Of a stretch of DNA of 64,000 bases, positions 1 to 8,376 are shown in pieces. Under the pieces are notes generated by a model. The model was given only the letters and a program-made list of their open reading frames with translations. It did no database searches and had not been told where the DNA came from. The translations under genes and the position numbers were made by a program. The stretch lies in contig NZ_CP146606.1 in assembly GCF_032842945.2 (NCBI RefSeq), positions 2,298,501-2,362,500 of the forward strand, written 5' to 3'. Source of the DNA: Roseovarius sp. W115 (GTDB lineage: Bacteria; Pseudomonadota; Alphaproteobacteria; Rhodobacterales; Rhodobacteraceae). Numbering within the stretch: the stretch's first letter is position 1; every line of letters begins with the position of its first letter.

Positions 1-717
1 AAGCCGCACATTGGTCGACACGCGCACGTCCTCAAGAAAGAGCGTCGCTGTGCCTTGGCGATCGCCGCTTTCGGTGCCTTCTGAGTGGTAGACAAGAGCG
101 TTGATCGTGTCGATGAAATCAAGGTTGCGATTGAGAAGGATACCTCCGACCAAAACACCAATACGACCCGGGACAGAAACACCCGTCGCGGTGTGAACCA
201 CCATGCCGCGATCCTCAATGTTACGGTCGGTGGGCACGGCGGCTTCGGTTTCGATCAAAGGAAGGCGCGCCCGCAGGGCAAGATCCTCATCAACCGCCAC
301 AAGGTCTCCCCCGGAAAAAATATCGATCTCTGTTGCCCCCGGTCCATTGATTGCCGCACCGATCACCGGCCACTTGGTTCCAGCGTGCTGTGCCGCGCCG
401 CGTGGCAGGTAGTAAAGAAAGTCCAGACCAAGCTCTGCACGCTTGTTTTCCAGAAAGGCTTCGAATTTTGCGCGTGACAGGCCTGCGGCGTCCTTGAAGG
501 TTGTCGAAGACGCCAGCCCCTCGACCCCGTCTCCGGTCGTGGTCATGATTTGGGCCAGATATTGCTCGGCGATGCGCAGATCGCTTTCGACATTGGCAAT
601 CAAAAGATTGTCGTAATTGGCGGCCCAACGGCTGACTGCGAGCCAAAGCAGCAATGGCATAAGCACCACCAATGGCAACAGAGCCAGGATCAAAAGTCTA
701 AGACGAACCGACGTCAT
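1..717 (-). CDS. Cache-domain membrane sensor, probably a histidine kinase (partial, cut by left edge)
   Basis: The minus-strand frame is open from an ATG at 717 to the window edge (239 codons, no stop). It begins MTSVRLRLLILALLPLVVLM, an N-terminal membrane anchor, followed by a long extracytoplasmic domain. That domain contains the stretches VSVPGRIGVLVGGILLNRN and LDFIDTINALVY and ends in FLEDVRVSTNVRL. This pattern is what I recognise from the double-cache ligand-binding region of Rhodobacterales two-component sensors. The kinase core, if present, lies to the left of the window, so histidine kinase is an inference. The neighbour on the right (TerC) is divergent. Confidence 0.6.
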   Translation of the reverse strand, partial: MTSVRLRLLILALLPLVVLMPLLLWLAVSRWAANYDNLLIANVESDLRIAEQYLAQIMTTTGDGVEGLASSTTFKDAAGLSRAKFEAFLENKRAELGLDFLYYLPRGAAQHAGTKWPVIGAAINGPGATEIDIFSGGDLVAVDEDLALRARLPLIETEAAVPTDRNIEDRGMVVHTATGVSVPGRIGVLVGGILLNRNLDFIDTINALVYHSEGTESGDRQGTATLFLEDVRVSTNVRL

Positions 718-854
718 GCGTGTCCCAATCGTCGCGGTTTCCAAAAATTCTAGGTGAAACCGCCTCCTGCGTCCATTCCGATGGGTTTGGTTTTGTTTTT
801 GGTACGCCACTGGGGTAATCAGCAAAAAACGGCACATGTAACGAGGGCGATAAA

Positions 855-1676
855 ATGGCCGAACTATTGACGATTGAAAACCTTGGCAACCTGCTGATGC
901 TGTGTTTCCTGCAGGCGGTTCTAGGGTTCGACAACCTTCTCTATATCTCGATTGAATCGCAGCGCGCACCCGTCGCACACCAAAAGGCGGTGCGATTCTG
1001 GGGTATCATCATCGCGGTGGCGTTGCGGGTTATCCTGCTGTTCACAATGATTCAGTTGATCGACGCGATGGCAGAGCCGTTTTACGTCTTCAACTCTCCC
1101 GGGTTAATCGAAGGCGGGGTCAATTTTGCCACCTGTGTGTTTATCCTGGGTGGCATATTTATCATCTACACAGCGGTGAAAGAGATCAGTCACATGCTCA
1201 CGATTGAGCATCTTGATACCGATGTTGAGGGCAAATCCGGCAAGTCTGCTGTTAAGGTGGTGATGCTTATCGTTCTGATGAACCTTATCTTTTCCTTTGA
1301 CTCCGTGTTGTCAGCTCTGGCGATCACGGACGTTTTCCCGATCCTGGCGACCGCGATCATCTTGTCCGGTATCGCGATGCTTGTACTTGCCGATGGTGTG
1401 ACAAGATTTCTTGAGAAAAACCGAATGTACGAGGTTTTGGGTCTCTTTATACTCCTCATCGTCGGTGTGGTCTTGCTGGGCGAGGCGGGTCAGGCGGCGG
1501 CGCATGCGATGCATGATGATAGTCTGGCGCTCAAGGTTTTCGGGTATGAGGTCATTCCGATGTCCAAGACCACCTTCTACTTCTCTGTTCTGGTACTGGT
1601 GGCTGTGGAGATCATTCAATCGGGCTATACGCGCAAGCTCAACGCTGAGCGGCGAACGCATTCCAAACTGCACTAG
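855..1676 (+). CDS. TerC family integral membrane protein
   Basis: A 273-residue polytopic inner-membrane protein of the TerC/Alx family, linked in other bacteria to tellurite resistance and metal-ion (Mn2+) export. It starts MAELLTIENLGNLLMLCFLQ and soon reads AVLGFDNLLYISIES, the conserved FDN segment of the family; a second acidic signature, IFSFDSVLSALAITD, lies near residue 145. About seven hydrophobic helices are visible. There is no C-terminal CBS or CorC domain, so this is the short form. A GAGGG ribosome-binding site precedes the ATG by 7 bases. It stands 118 bp upstream of the XpaC/TelA cluster and may share its stress function, although two hairpins intervene. Confidence 0.9.
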   Translation: MAELLTIENLGNLLMLCFLQAVLGFDNLLYISIESQRAPVAHQKAVRFWGIIIAVALRVILLFTMIQLIDAMAEPFYVFNSPGLIEGGVNFATCVFILGGIFIIYTAVKEISHMLTIEHLDTDVEGKSGKSAVKVVMLIVLMNLIFSFDSVLSALAITDVFPILATAIILSGIAMLVLADGVTRFLEKNRMYEVLGLFILLIVGVVLLGEAGQAAAHAMHDDSLALKVFGYEVIPMSKTTFYFSVLVLVAVEIIQSGYTRKLNAERRTHSKLH

Positions 1677-1693
1677 AGATTGGTCAAAGAAAC

Positions 1694-1746
1694 TTGTGGG
1701 CGCTCTGGTTGCGTCGGTGCCCACAAACTTCCCCCTAGCAAGGGGG
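1694..1746 (+). terminator. Two consecutive hairpins downstream of the TerC gene
   Basis: TTGTGGGC (1694-1701) pairs with GCCCACAA (1719-1726), and CCCCCT (1731-1736) pairs with AGGGGG (1741-1746) around an AGCA loop. Neither is followed by a T-run, so Rho-independent termination is not certain. They could instead be a processing or stability element between the TerC gene and the operon starting at 1795. Confidence 0.4.
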
Positions 1747-1794
1747 GCGGGCATGACCTAAGTTTCATGGGGTGGACACAAATTTGAGGGGCAT

Positions 1795-1878
1795 ATGACT
1801 GGGAGCGGCCTGCAACGACTGGCGTTTTTTCTGCTTGTCATATTGATCCTCTACGTCTCGATAGCCGGAGGCGTGTAA
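1795..1878 (+). CDS. 27-residue single-pass membrane micro-protein overlapping the XpaC-like gene
   Basis: ATG at 1795 preceded by GAGGGG. The translation starts MTGSGLQRLAFFLLVILILY and ends VSIAGGV before TAA at 1876-1878. It is almost entirely one hydrophobic helix with a basic N-terminal side. The final A of its stop codon is the first base of the next gene's ATG (TAATG), and the Shine-Dalgarno GGAGG of that gene lies inside this frame, so translation of the two should be coupled. I do not recognise a named family. Position, coupling and hydrophobicity argue for a real protein, perhaps a membrane subunit of the XpaC/TelA module. Confidence 0.55.
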   Translation: MTGSGLQRLAFFLLVILILYVSIAGGV

Positions 1879-2771
1879 TGGCTCAGCGATTTGGCGGAAA
1901 ACATAGCCCCGATGGTAAGCCGTCTGATGGGATCCCCGAACGTGGGGCGTACCAAGGTGCGCGTCGGACACAGGCGGGTGGGCGTGTTAATGTTCTTTTC
2001 CTTGCACCTCTGCCACTGATCTGGGCGGCTTTTACGTCAGGGCCGACCGGTCTGGCGCTTTATCTTGCGGCCCTAGGCCTTTTGCTTTTGGCAGCTTGGC
2101 TGACGCGCGAAGGGATTGTCGCGCAGGAATCCTATGAGGCGCGCAAAGTCGCTCGGGCGCCTGGGTTCCCACGCAAAATGGCAGGCTCTGCTCTCACGGG
2201 GTTGGGTCTGGCAGTGGCAGGTTGTGCCAGCGCCGGAGGCCTCGTGGTCCCGGTCATTTATGCGGCCTTGGGGTGCGTCTTGCACTTTTTCGCCTTTGGT
2301 CCTGATCCAATGCGGGACAAAGGAATGGAAGGAATAGACAAGGCTCAAACAGATCGCGTGGCACGCGTTGTGGACAAGGCCGAAAGCTATCTCAGTGGTA
2401 TGACGGATGCGATCAAACGAGCTGGAGATCGTCAGGCCGAGGCAAGGCTTGAACGGTTTCAGGTGAGTGTCCGTGACATGTTGCGCACGGTTGAGGATGA
2501 CCCGCGGGACCTAACTGCGGCGCGAAAGTACCTTGGTGTGTATTTAATGGGTGCGCGGGATGCGACCGTGAAGTTTGCAGATATCTATAGCCGGTCACGT
2601 GATGCCGGCGCGCGGTCGGACTACATGATGCTGCTCACCGATCTGGAAGAGAATTTTACGGCCAAGACGCGCAAGCTTTTGACCGACAACAACAGTGATC
2701 TGGAAATCGAAATCAGCGTTCTGCGTGACCGACTGGCGCGCGAAGGCATTCGTTTGGACGACACGCAATAG
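1878..2771 (+). CDS. XpaC-like (5-bromo-4-chloroindolyl phosphate hydrolysis family) membrane protein
   Basis: A 297-residue protein. A hydrophilic N-terminus (about 1-35) precedes two hydrophobic stretches near residues 37-74 and 102-140, then a long charged helical domain to the end (for example DRVARVVDKAESYLSGM and LTDLEENFTAKTRKLL). This architecture and the gene's position directly upstream of a TelA homologue match the XpaC family, which neighbours the TelA-like yaaN in Bacillus. The family name comes from an old phosphatase-indicator phenotype; the biochemical role is not established. The start has GGAGG at 6 bases and overlaps the preceding micro-gene. It is probably co-transcribed with the next four genes. 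Confidence 0.8.
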   Translation: MAQRFGGKHSPDGKPSDGIPERGAYQGARRTQAGGRVNVLFLAPLPLIWAAFTSGPTGLALYLAALGLLLLAAWLTREGIVAQESYEARKVARAPGFPRKMAGSALTGLGLAVAGCASAGGLVVPVIYAALGCVLHFFAFGPDPMRDKGMEGIDKAQTDRVARVVDKAESYLSGMTDAIKRAGDRQAEARLERFQVSVRDMLRTVEDDPRDLTAARKYLGVYLMGARDATVKFADIYSRSRDAGARSDYMMLLTDLEENFTAKTRKLLTDNNSDLEIEISVLRDRLAREGIRLDDTQ

Positions 2772-2788
2772 CCCGAAGAGGGGGTACT

Positions 2789-3985
2789 ATGTCAGAAACT
2801 ATTCGCAAAAAAGCCGAGGCTGCATTGGCCGAAGTGGAAGAGATCAGCCGGGTGATCTTGCCTGAGCCGAAAGAGGCGGGTGCCATCGTACCGCTTGCGC
2901 AGGCGGATCCTGCCGAGGGCGCTGAAATCCGCAAGCGGATGGATGAGATCGACATGGGGGATACCAATTCGATCGTGTCTTTCGGATCTGCGGCGCAGGC
3001 CGAGCTGCAGGAAATCTCTCAATCTATGCTGCAGGGCGTGCGGAACAAGGACGTTGGTCCGGCGGGCAGTTCGCTGCGCAATATCGTGACGACAATCCGG
3101 GGGTTTTCGGTCTCCGAGCTGGATGTGCGGCGGGAGCGGACTTGGTGGGAAAAGCTCTTGGGTCGCGCGGCACCATTTGCCAAGTTCACGGCAAAATTCG
3201 AAACGGTGCAGGGTCAAATCGACAAGATTACGGATGATCTTTTGGCGCATGAGCATACGCTTTTGAAGGATATCAAGTCGCTCGATCTGCTCTATGAGAA
3301 AACCCTGCAGTTCTACGATGAGCTGGCGCTCTACATCGCGGCGGGCGAGGAAAAGCTGAAAGAGTTGGACGAGACTGCCATTCCGGCCAAAGAGGCCGAA
3401 GTGCAGGCCGCGCCAGAAGATCAGCAGGTGATGCAGGCGCAAGAGTTACGCGATCTGCGCGCTGCGCGAGATGATCTTGAGCGCCGGGTGCATGACCTGA
3501 AACTGACGCGACAGGTGACGATGCAATCGCTGCCCTCGATCCGGTTGGTGCAGGAAAATGACAAGTCGCTGGTGACCAAGATCAACTCGACGCTTGTGAA
3601 CACCGTGCCGCTTTGGGAAACCCAATTGGCACAGGCGGTCACGATCCAACGCTCTGCGGAAGCCGCAGCAGCGGTCAGGGATGCCAACGACCTAACCAAT
3701 GAGCTATTGACGTCCAACGCCGAGAACCTGCGTGATGCCAACAAGATGATCCGCGAAGAAATGGAGCGCGGCGTGTTTGACATCGAAGCGGTGAAACAGG
3801 CCAATGCCGATCTCATTGGCACCATCGAAGAGAGCCTTCAGATCGCCGATGAGGGCAAGGCTCGTCGCGCAGCGGCGGAGGAAGAACTCAAAAAGATGGA
3901 AGCCGAGCTGCGCGATACGCTTGCAGCGGCCAAGTCACGGCGCGACGGTGTGGGCGACAATGCCGGTACGGCTGTGCCGGGCTAA
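2789..3985 (+). CDS. TelA/KlaA-like toxic anion resistance protein
   Basis: A 398-residue, almost wholly helical cytosolic protein of the TelA family. The segment MDEIDMGDTNSIVSFGSAAQ near residue 50, the WWEKLLGRAAPFAKF segment, and the following long antiparallel helices (ESLQIADEGKARRAAAEEEL at the C-terminus) are typical. The family is associated with tellurite and other toxic-anion tolerance and with Ter-type stress modules; the mechanism is unknown. It starts 17 bases after the XpaC-like gene with a GAGGGG site, and the two products are expected to work together at the membrane. Confidence 0.9.
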   Translation: MSETIRKKAEAALAEVEEISRVILPEPKEAGAIVPLAQADPAEGAEIRKRMDEIDMGDTNSIVSFGSAAQAELQEISQSMLQGVRNKDVGPAGSSLRNIVTTIRGFSVSELDVRRERTWWEKLLGRAAPFAKFTAKFETVQGQIDKITDDLLAHEHTLLKDIKSLDLLYEKTLQFYDELALYIAAGEEKLKELDETAIPAKEAEVQAAPEDQQVMQAQELRDLRAARDDLERRVHDLKLTRQVTMQSLPSIRLVQENDKSLVTKINSTLVNTVPLWETQLAQAVTIQRSAEAAAAVRDANDLTNELLTSNAENLRDANKMIREEMERGVFDIEAVKQANADLIGTIEESLQIADEGKARRAAAEEELKKMEAELRDTLAAAKSRRDGVGDNAGTAVPG

Positions 3986-4003
3986 TCAACGGAGCCACTT
4001 AGC

Positions 4004-4957
4004 TTGCATAATGTTCATCGTGCTTGGCGAACGGTCATAGGTCTGGCGGGAACTGTGGTTCTCGCCGGATGTCTGGCGTCGACGGCGCTCGACCCATCGG
4101 CAAAACCACAGGCGCGACCTGCGGATTTGTTGGATGGGGATGATATTCAGCCGTCGGCAACCAGCGAAGCGCTGACGTTATACTATGCCAGACTGCAAAA
4201 CGATCTGCAGGCGCAGGATTTGATGCGCACAGGGGGAGGGGGCATCGACACCCCCTATCGCGACACAGACCTCAAGCGCAATTTCGAGCGGATCGCGTTT
4301 TACAACGAATACCAGAACAATGGCGGCCTTAGCCCGGCGGATGACGTGCCGGGCCGGTTGCGAAAATGGCGCGCGCCGGTGCGCATCGGCGTCGAATTCG
4401 GGGCGCGCGTGCCCAAGGACATCCAGGCACAGGACTTGTCCAACATTCGCTCCTATGCGGGCCGGCTTTCCCGGATCACGGGTCATCCGATTTCGGTGAA
4501 CAACAACAATGCAAATTTCACAGTGATGATCATGAGTGCCGATGATGCCGAAGAGGCCAGTGCGCGTACGCGGGAGATTCTACCGAGTTTTCAACGCGGC
4601 AGCGTAGGTTTCTACAACCGCCTGCCGCGTTCCATCCGATGCTTCGTCATCGCGGCGGGTATGGAGAATGACTACGAGTATCGTGTGGCGCTGGCCTATA
4701 TCCGCTCGGAAAACACGGCACTTCAACGGCTTGCCTGCATTCACGAGGAACTGGCGCAGGGCCTAGGTCTTGCCAATGACAGTCCTCGTGCAAGACCATC
4801 TATTTTCAACGATGACGAGGAATTCGCGCTTTTGACCAGCCATGACGAGGAATTGCTGCGCACACTTTATAGCCCTGCGCTCAAACCTGGCATGGCTTTG
4901 GAAGAGGCGCGGCCGATCTTTTCTCGTATCTTTGCCAATCGCAGCGGTCCCAGCTGA
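4004..4957 (+). CDS. DUF2927 lipoprotein (putative zinc-metalloprotease-like)
   Basis: TTG start at 4004 with GGAG upstream; no in-frame ATG gives the signal peptide. The N-terminus MHNVHRAWRTVIGLAGTVVL runs into a lipobox LAGC (Cys about residue 23), so the protein should be lipidated and exported. The body carries the DUF2927 signature: ACIHEELAQGLGLANDSP near residue 250 and IFNDDEEFALLT after it. The HEE motif suggests a metal-dependent peptidase fold, but catalysis is not proven. It is 317 residues long and lies 18 bases after the TelA-like gene and 20 bases before the SPFH gene, within one operon. Confidence 0.85.
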   Translation: MHNVHRAWRTVIGLAGTVVLAGCLASTALDPSAKPQARPADLLDGDDIQPSATSEALTLYYARLQNDLQAQDLMRTGGGGIDTPYRDTDLKRNFERIAFYNEYQNNGGLSPADDVPGRLRKWRAPVRIGVEFGARVPKDIQAQDLSNIRSYAGRLSRITGHPISVNNNNANFTVMIMSADDAEEASARTREILPSFQRGSVGFYNRLPRSIRCFVIAAGMENDYEYRVALAYIRSENTALQRLACIHEELAQGLGLANDSPRARPSIFNDDEEFALLTSHDEELLRTLYSPALKPGMALEEARPIFSRIFANRSGPS

Positions 4958-4977
4958 CGACAAAAGGAGACCAGACA

Positions 4978-6057
4978 ATGGGTATTCTAGATTTTCTCAC
5001 AGGCGAATTCATCGACGTCATCCACTGGACGGATGACACGCGCGACACCATGGTCTGGCGGTTTGAGCGCGAGGATCATGAGATCAAGTATGGCGCCAAG
5101 CTGACCGTGCGCGAAGGGCAAGCGGCGGTGTTTGTGCATGAGGGGCAGTTGGCGGATGTGTTCACGCCGGGTCTTTATATGCTTGAGACCAACAACATGC
5201 CGATCCTGACCACGATTAACAGCTGGGATCACGGATTCAGAAGCCCGTTCAAATCCGAGGTCTATTTCGTCAACACCACGCGGTTTAATGACCTGAAATG
5301 GGGCACGAAAAACCCTATTATGCTGCGTGATCCAGAGTTTGGCCCAACGCGTCTACGTGCGTTTGGCACCTATTCGGTGCGCGTCATTGACCCAGCAAAG
5401 TTCCTGATTGAGATCGTCGGCACCGATGGTGAATTTACCATGGACGAGATCAGCTATCAGATCCGCAACATCATTGTGCAGGCCTTTTCTCGCATAATCG
5501 CGGCGTCGGGCGTTCCGGTTCTCGACATGGCGGCCAATACAGCCGAGTTGGGCAAGCTTGTGGCCGAAGAAATTTCGGCCGTTGTCGCCGAATACGGACT
5601 GACAATCCCGGAATTCTATATCGAAAACATCTCATTGCCGCCTGCCGTTGAAGAAGCGCTCGACAAACGCACGTCTATGGGTGTTGCGGGTGATTTGCGC
5701 CGGTTCCGGGACTACTCCACCGCAGAGGCCATGACCGCTGCGGCCCGCAATCCGGATGGGGGTGGCGGCATGGGAGCTGGTCTTGGGATGGGTATGGGGA
5801 TGGCCATGGCCACGCAGATGGCCGGACATCAAACGCCGCCTCCGCCTCCGGTTGAGCATGTGTGGCACATTGCCGAGAACGGCAAGACGCATGGGCCTTA
5901 TTCCAAGGCTGACCTGGGCCGTTTGGCTGGCGAAGGCAAGCTGACGCGTGAAACTTACGTTTGGACGGCCGGTCAGGACGGCTGGCTTGTGGCGGATGAG
6001 GTGCAGGAACTGGCCCAACTCTTTACCATGATGCCCCCACCACCGCCCAAAGCTTAA
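4978..6057 (+). CDS. SPFH-domain protein with C-terminal GYF_2 domain
   Basis: 359 residues. The N-terminal 240 form an SPFH/band-7-like domain of the YdjI type (virion-core-protein-like): WRFEREDHEIKYGAKLTVRE, GQLADVFTPGLYMLETNNMP and FGTYSVRVIDPAKFLIEIV. A Gly/Met-rich linker follows (GGGGMGAGLGMGMGMAMATQ). Residues about 293-350 are a GYF_2 domain (VWHIAENGKTHGPYSKADLG and YVWTAGQDGWLVADEV), and the end is MMPPPPPKA. SPFH proteins scaffold membrane microdomains and GYF_2 domains often bind proline-rich partners, so this protein may organise the other products of the cluster. AGGAG lies 8 bases before the ATG. Confidence 0.85.
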   Translation: MGILDFLTGEFIDVIHWTDDTRDTMVWRFEREDHEIKYGAKLTVREGQAAVFVHEGQLADVFTPGLYMLETNNMPILTTINSWDHGFRSPFKSEVYFVNTTRFNDLKWGTKNPIMLRDPEFGPTRLRAFGTYSVRVIDPAKFLIEIVGTDGEFTMDEISYQIRNIIVQAFSRIIAASGVPVLDMAANTAELGKLVAEEISAVVAEYGLTIPEFYIENISLPPAVEEALDKRTSMGVAGDLRRFRDYSTAEAMTAAARNPDGGGGMGAGLGMGMGMAMATQMAGHQTPPPPPVEHVWHIAENGKTHGPYSKADLGRLAGEGKLTRETYVWTAGQDGWLVADEVQELAQLFTMMPPPPPKA

Positions 6058-6119
6058 CGACCTTTCGGCCAGAAAGCCGCTGCCACACCACTTGGGAATT
6101 GCATCTTTGAGCCAGATAC

Positions 6120-7223
6120 ATGCCAGATGATCGCGCGCCAGTCGAAGAACACCGCTTTCCCTGCGACAATTGCGGTGCCGATTTTCGCTATGCCCCGCGC
6201 GAAGAGCAACTGATCTGTGATCATTGCGGCAACACCGAGGATGTCACGCAGTCCAGCCCTTGGGCATCTTCGGTCCGAGAATTAGATTTTCAAGCGGCTT
6301 TGGATGGACAACTGGCCGAAGCCGAGATCGAAGAAACCCGGGTGGTGCAGTGCCCCAACTGCGCCGCGCAGGTGGAGTTCGACGAGACGCTACATGCCGC
6401 AGAATGTCCGTTTTGTGCAACGCCTGTAGTCACGGATACAGGCATTCACCGGCATATCAAGCCAAGAGGGCTTTTGCCCTTCAGTGTTGAAGAACCGGCC
6501 GCGCGGGGGGCGATGTCGGACTGGCTTGGCAGCCTGTGGTTCGCGCCCAATGGACTGCAGGACTATGCCCGCAAGGGCCGCAAGATGCAGGGCATTTATG
6601 TGCCCTTTTGGACCTATGATGCAGATACCAAGTCGCATTATCGTGGCGAGCGGGGTACGGTTTACTACGAAAACAAAACCGTCATGCGCGATGGCAAACG
6701 CAAGAATGTACGCGTGGCCAAAGTGCGTTGGAGGCCAGTGTCCGGACGCGTGGCGCGGTTTTTTGACGATGTTTTGGTGTTGGCGTCGCGCACTTTGCCC
6801 AAGCGCTATACTGATGCGCTGGAACCATGGGATCTGAGCGATCTGCGCCCTTATTCGCCTGAATATTTGGCCGGGTTTCGGGCCGAAGGCTATCAGGTGG
6901 AATTGCCCGATGGGTTCTCTGAGGCACGGCAGATTATGGACAATGTTATTGCTCGCGATGTGCGCTTTGATATCGGAGGGGACCGGCAGCGTATTCACTC
7001 GATCAGCACGGATATTAAGGATGTGACGTTCAAACATGTGCTACTGCCGGTGTGGCTGGCGGCGTATAAATATCGCGGTAAGACCTATCGTTTTGTGGTC
7101 AATGGGCGAAATGGCAAGGTGCAGGGTGAGCGGCCTTATTCCGCGATCAAGATCGCTATAGCTGTTGTGCTGGGTGCTATTTTGGCTGCAGGGGTTGGAT
7201 ATGTGGTCGCTATGAACCAATGA
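6120..7223 (+). CDS. Double zinc-ribbon protein with C-terminal membrane anchor
   Basis: 367 residues. There are two zinc ribbons near the N-terminus: C15xxC18 with C33xxC36, then CPNC and CPFC around residues 78-98. A long soluble region follows (GRKMQGIYVPFWTYDADTKS, RWRPVSGRVARFFDDVLVLA), and a single membrane helix closes the protein (about residues 343-363). Automated annotation often labels such proteins primosomal protein N' or TFIIB-type zinc finger; I see no helicase motifs and regard that name as wrong. SPFH proteins of the YdjI type are commonly paired with zinc-ribbon partners, which fits the gene immediately upstream. The ribosome-binding site is weak (GAG). Confidence 0.75.
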   Translation: MPDDRAPVEEHRFPCDNCGADFRYAPREEQLICDHCGNTEDVTQSSPWASSVRELDFQAALDGQLAEAEIEETRVVQCPNCAAQVEFDETLHAAECPFCATPVVTDTGIHRHIKPRGLLPFSVEEPAARGAMSDWLGSLWFAPNGLQDYARKGRKMQGIYVPFWTYDADTKSHYRGERGTVYYENKTVMRDGKRKNVRVAKVRWRPVSGRVARFFDDVLVLASRTLPKRYTDALEPWDLSDLRPYSPEYLAGFRAEGYQVELPDGFSEARQIMDNVIARDVRFDIGGDRQRIHSISTDIKDVTFKHVLLPVWLAAYKYRGKTYRFVVNGRNGKVQGERPYSAIKIAIAVVLGAILAAGVGYVVAMNQ

Positions 7224-7230
7224 GGGCCAA

Positions 7231-7905
7231 ATGACATCTGATGCAGAAGCGTTGCGACGTGTGATGCAGGCACGCTATTCGTGTCGCGCATTTAAGCTGG
7301 ACCCGGTGCCGCGAGATGTGATTGAGGAGATGCTCAATACAGCCCGGCACACAGCCAGTTGGAACAATGTGCAGCCCTGGCAGGTGGTCATTGCCTCGGG
7401 GGCGGAAACAGAAGCTTTTCGCCAAGCGCTGTTGAAGGAAGTGCAGGAAGGAAAACCCGGGCCTGACCTGCCTTGGCCGGAGGCGTATCCTGATGAATTG
7501 GGTGATCGACGGCGGACCTGTGGCTATGCGCTTTACAATGCGGTTGGGATCGCGCGGGAAGATCGCGCCGCGCGGGCACGCCAATCAATGCGAAACTTTG
7601 AGCTCTTTGATGCACCACATGTGGCCATTCTTCATACGCCACGCGTTCTTGGGGCCTATGGAGCGCTGGATGCAGGAGGGTTTCTGACGGCGTTCATGGC
7701 GGCGGCCACGGCACAAGGGGTCGGGACCATCGCACAGGCGGCTGTTGCAGCCTATCCCAATATGATCCGGCGTCACTTTTGCCTGCCTGAGGAGCGGATG
7801 ATCCTCTGTGCGATTTCCTTTGGTTACGCAGATACGGAGCATCCTGTTAATAACTATCGGACAGAGCGCGAAGCGTTTGAAGACATCGTGAGTTTTCGCG
7901 GTTGA
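7231..7905 (+). CDS. Nitroreductase family protein
   Basis: A 224-residue FMN-dependent nitroreductase-fold protein. Visible signatures: RRVMQARYSCRAFKLDPVPR at the N-terminus (R..S.R.F phosphate-binding segment), ARHTASWNNVQPWQVVI, and the C-terminal AYPNMIRRHFCLPEERMILC followed by ISFGYAD. Members reduce nitro compounds, quinones or enones with NAD(P)H; the substrate here cannot be told. It starts 7 bases after the zinc-ribbon gene, so it may be on the same transcript, although its function looks unrelated. Confidence 0.88.
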   Translation: MTSDAEALRRVMQARYSCRAFKLDPVPRDVIEEMLNTARHTASWNNVQPWQVVIASGAETEAFRQALLKEVQEGKPGPDLPWPEAYPDELGDRRRTCGYALYNAVGIAREDRAARARQSMRNFELFDAPHVAILHTPRVLGAYGALDAGGFLTAFMAAATAQGVGTIAQAAVAAYPNMIRRHFCLPEERMILCAISFGYADTEHPVNNYRTEREAFEDIVSFRG

Positions 7906-7964
7906 AGCCTGTTTCAGGTCATGGTTGATTGGCTACATCGGGGACGCACAATCTGGAGAGACCG

Positions 7965-8360
7965 ATGACCCAAGGAATTAATCACCTGGGGCTGGCTGTG
8001 CGTGACCTTGATGCCAGCGTTGCCTTTTTCACCGATGTTTTGGGATGGAGCGAAAGCGGTAGAGACGACAGCTATCCGCGCAGTGCGGTGAGTGATGGCA
8101 CAAGCCGTTTGACGCTTTGGCAGGTGGCGCAGGATCCACCACCGCGCGCATTTGACCGGCGGCAAAACATCGGACTTCATCATCTCGCTTTGGAAGTGGC
8201 AACGCGTGCCGAGTTGGATGAAATGCATGCCCGGATCAGGGCCTATCCCGGTGCTACGGTTGAATTTGCACCTGAACCCATGGGGCAGGGCCCGCGCCAT
8301 CATATGATGTTTGCGGAACCAGGTGGCATCAGGTTGGAGCTGGTCTGGCCCGGGGAATGA
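7965..8360 (+). CDS. VOC family (glyoxalase/dioxygenase-fold) protein
   Basis: 131 residues from ATG 7965, which has GGAGAG just upstream; an earlier in-frame TTG at 7929 has no such site and is rejected. The translation MTQGINHLGLAVRDLDASVA with LGWSESGRDD is a standard VOC beta-alpha-beta-beta-beta module. A second module includes IGLHHLALEVATRAELDEMH and ends GGIRLELVWPGE. The conserved H and E positions (INHLGL, LHHLAL, IRLELV) fit metal ligands of the superfamily. The substrate is unknown. It is convergent with the acyl-CoA synthetase gene. Confidence 0.85.
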   Translation: MTQGINHLGLAVRDLDASVAFFTDVLGWSESGRDDSYPRSAVSDGTSRLTLWQVAQDPPPRAFDRRQNIGLHHLALEVATRAELDEMHARIRAYPGATVEFAPEPMGQGPRHHMMFAEPGGIRLELVWPGE

Positions 8361-8376
8361 TCCCCGGGTGTTGGCA

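Noticed and set aside
6120..7223. Primosomal protein N' (PriA)
   Set aside because: Only zinc ribbons are shared; Walker and helicase motifs are absent and a membrane anchor is present.
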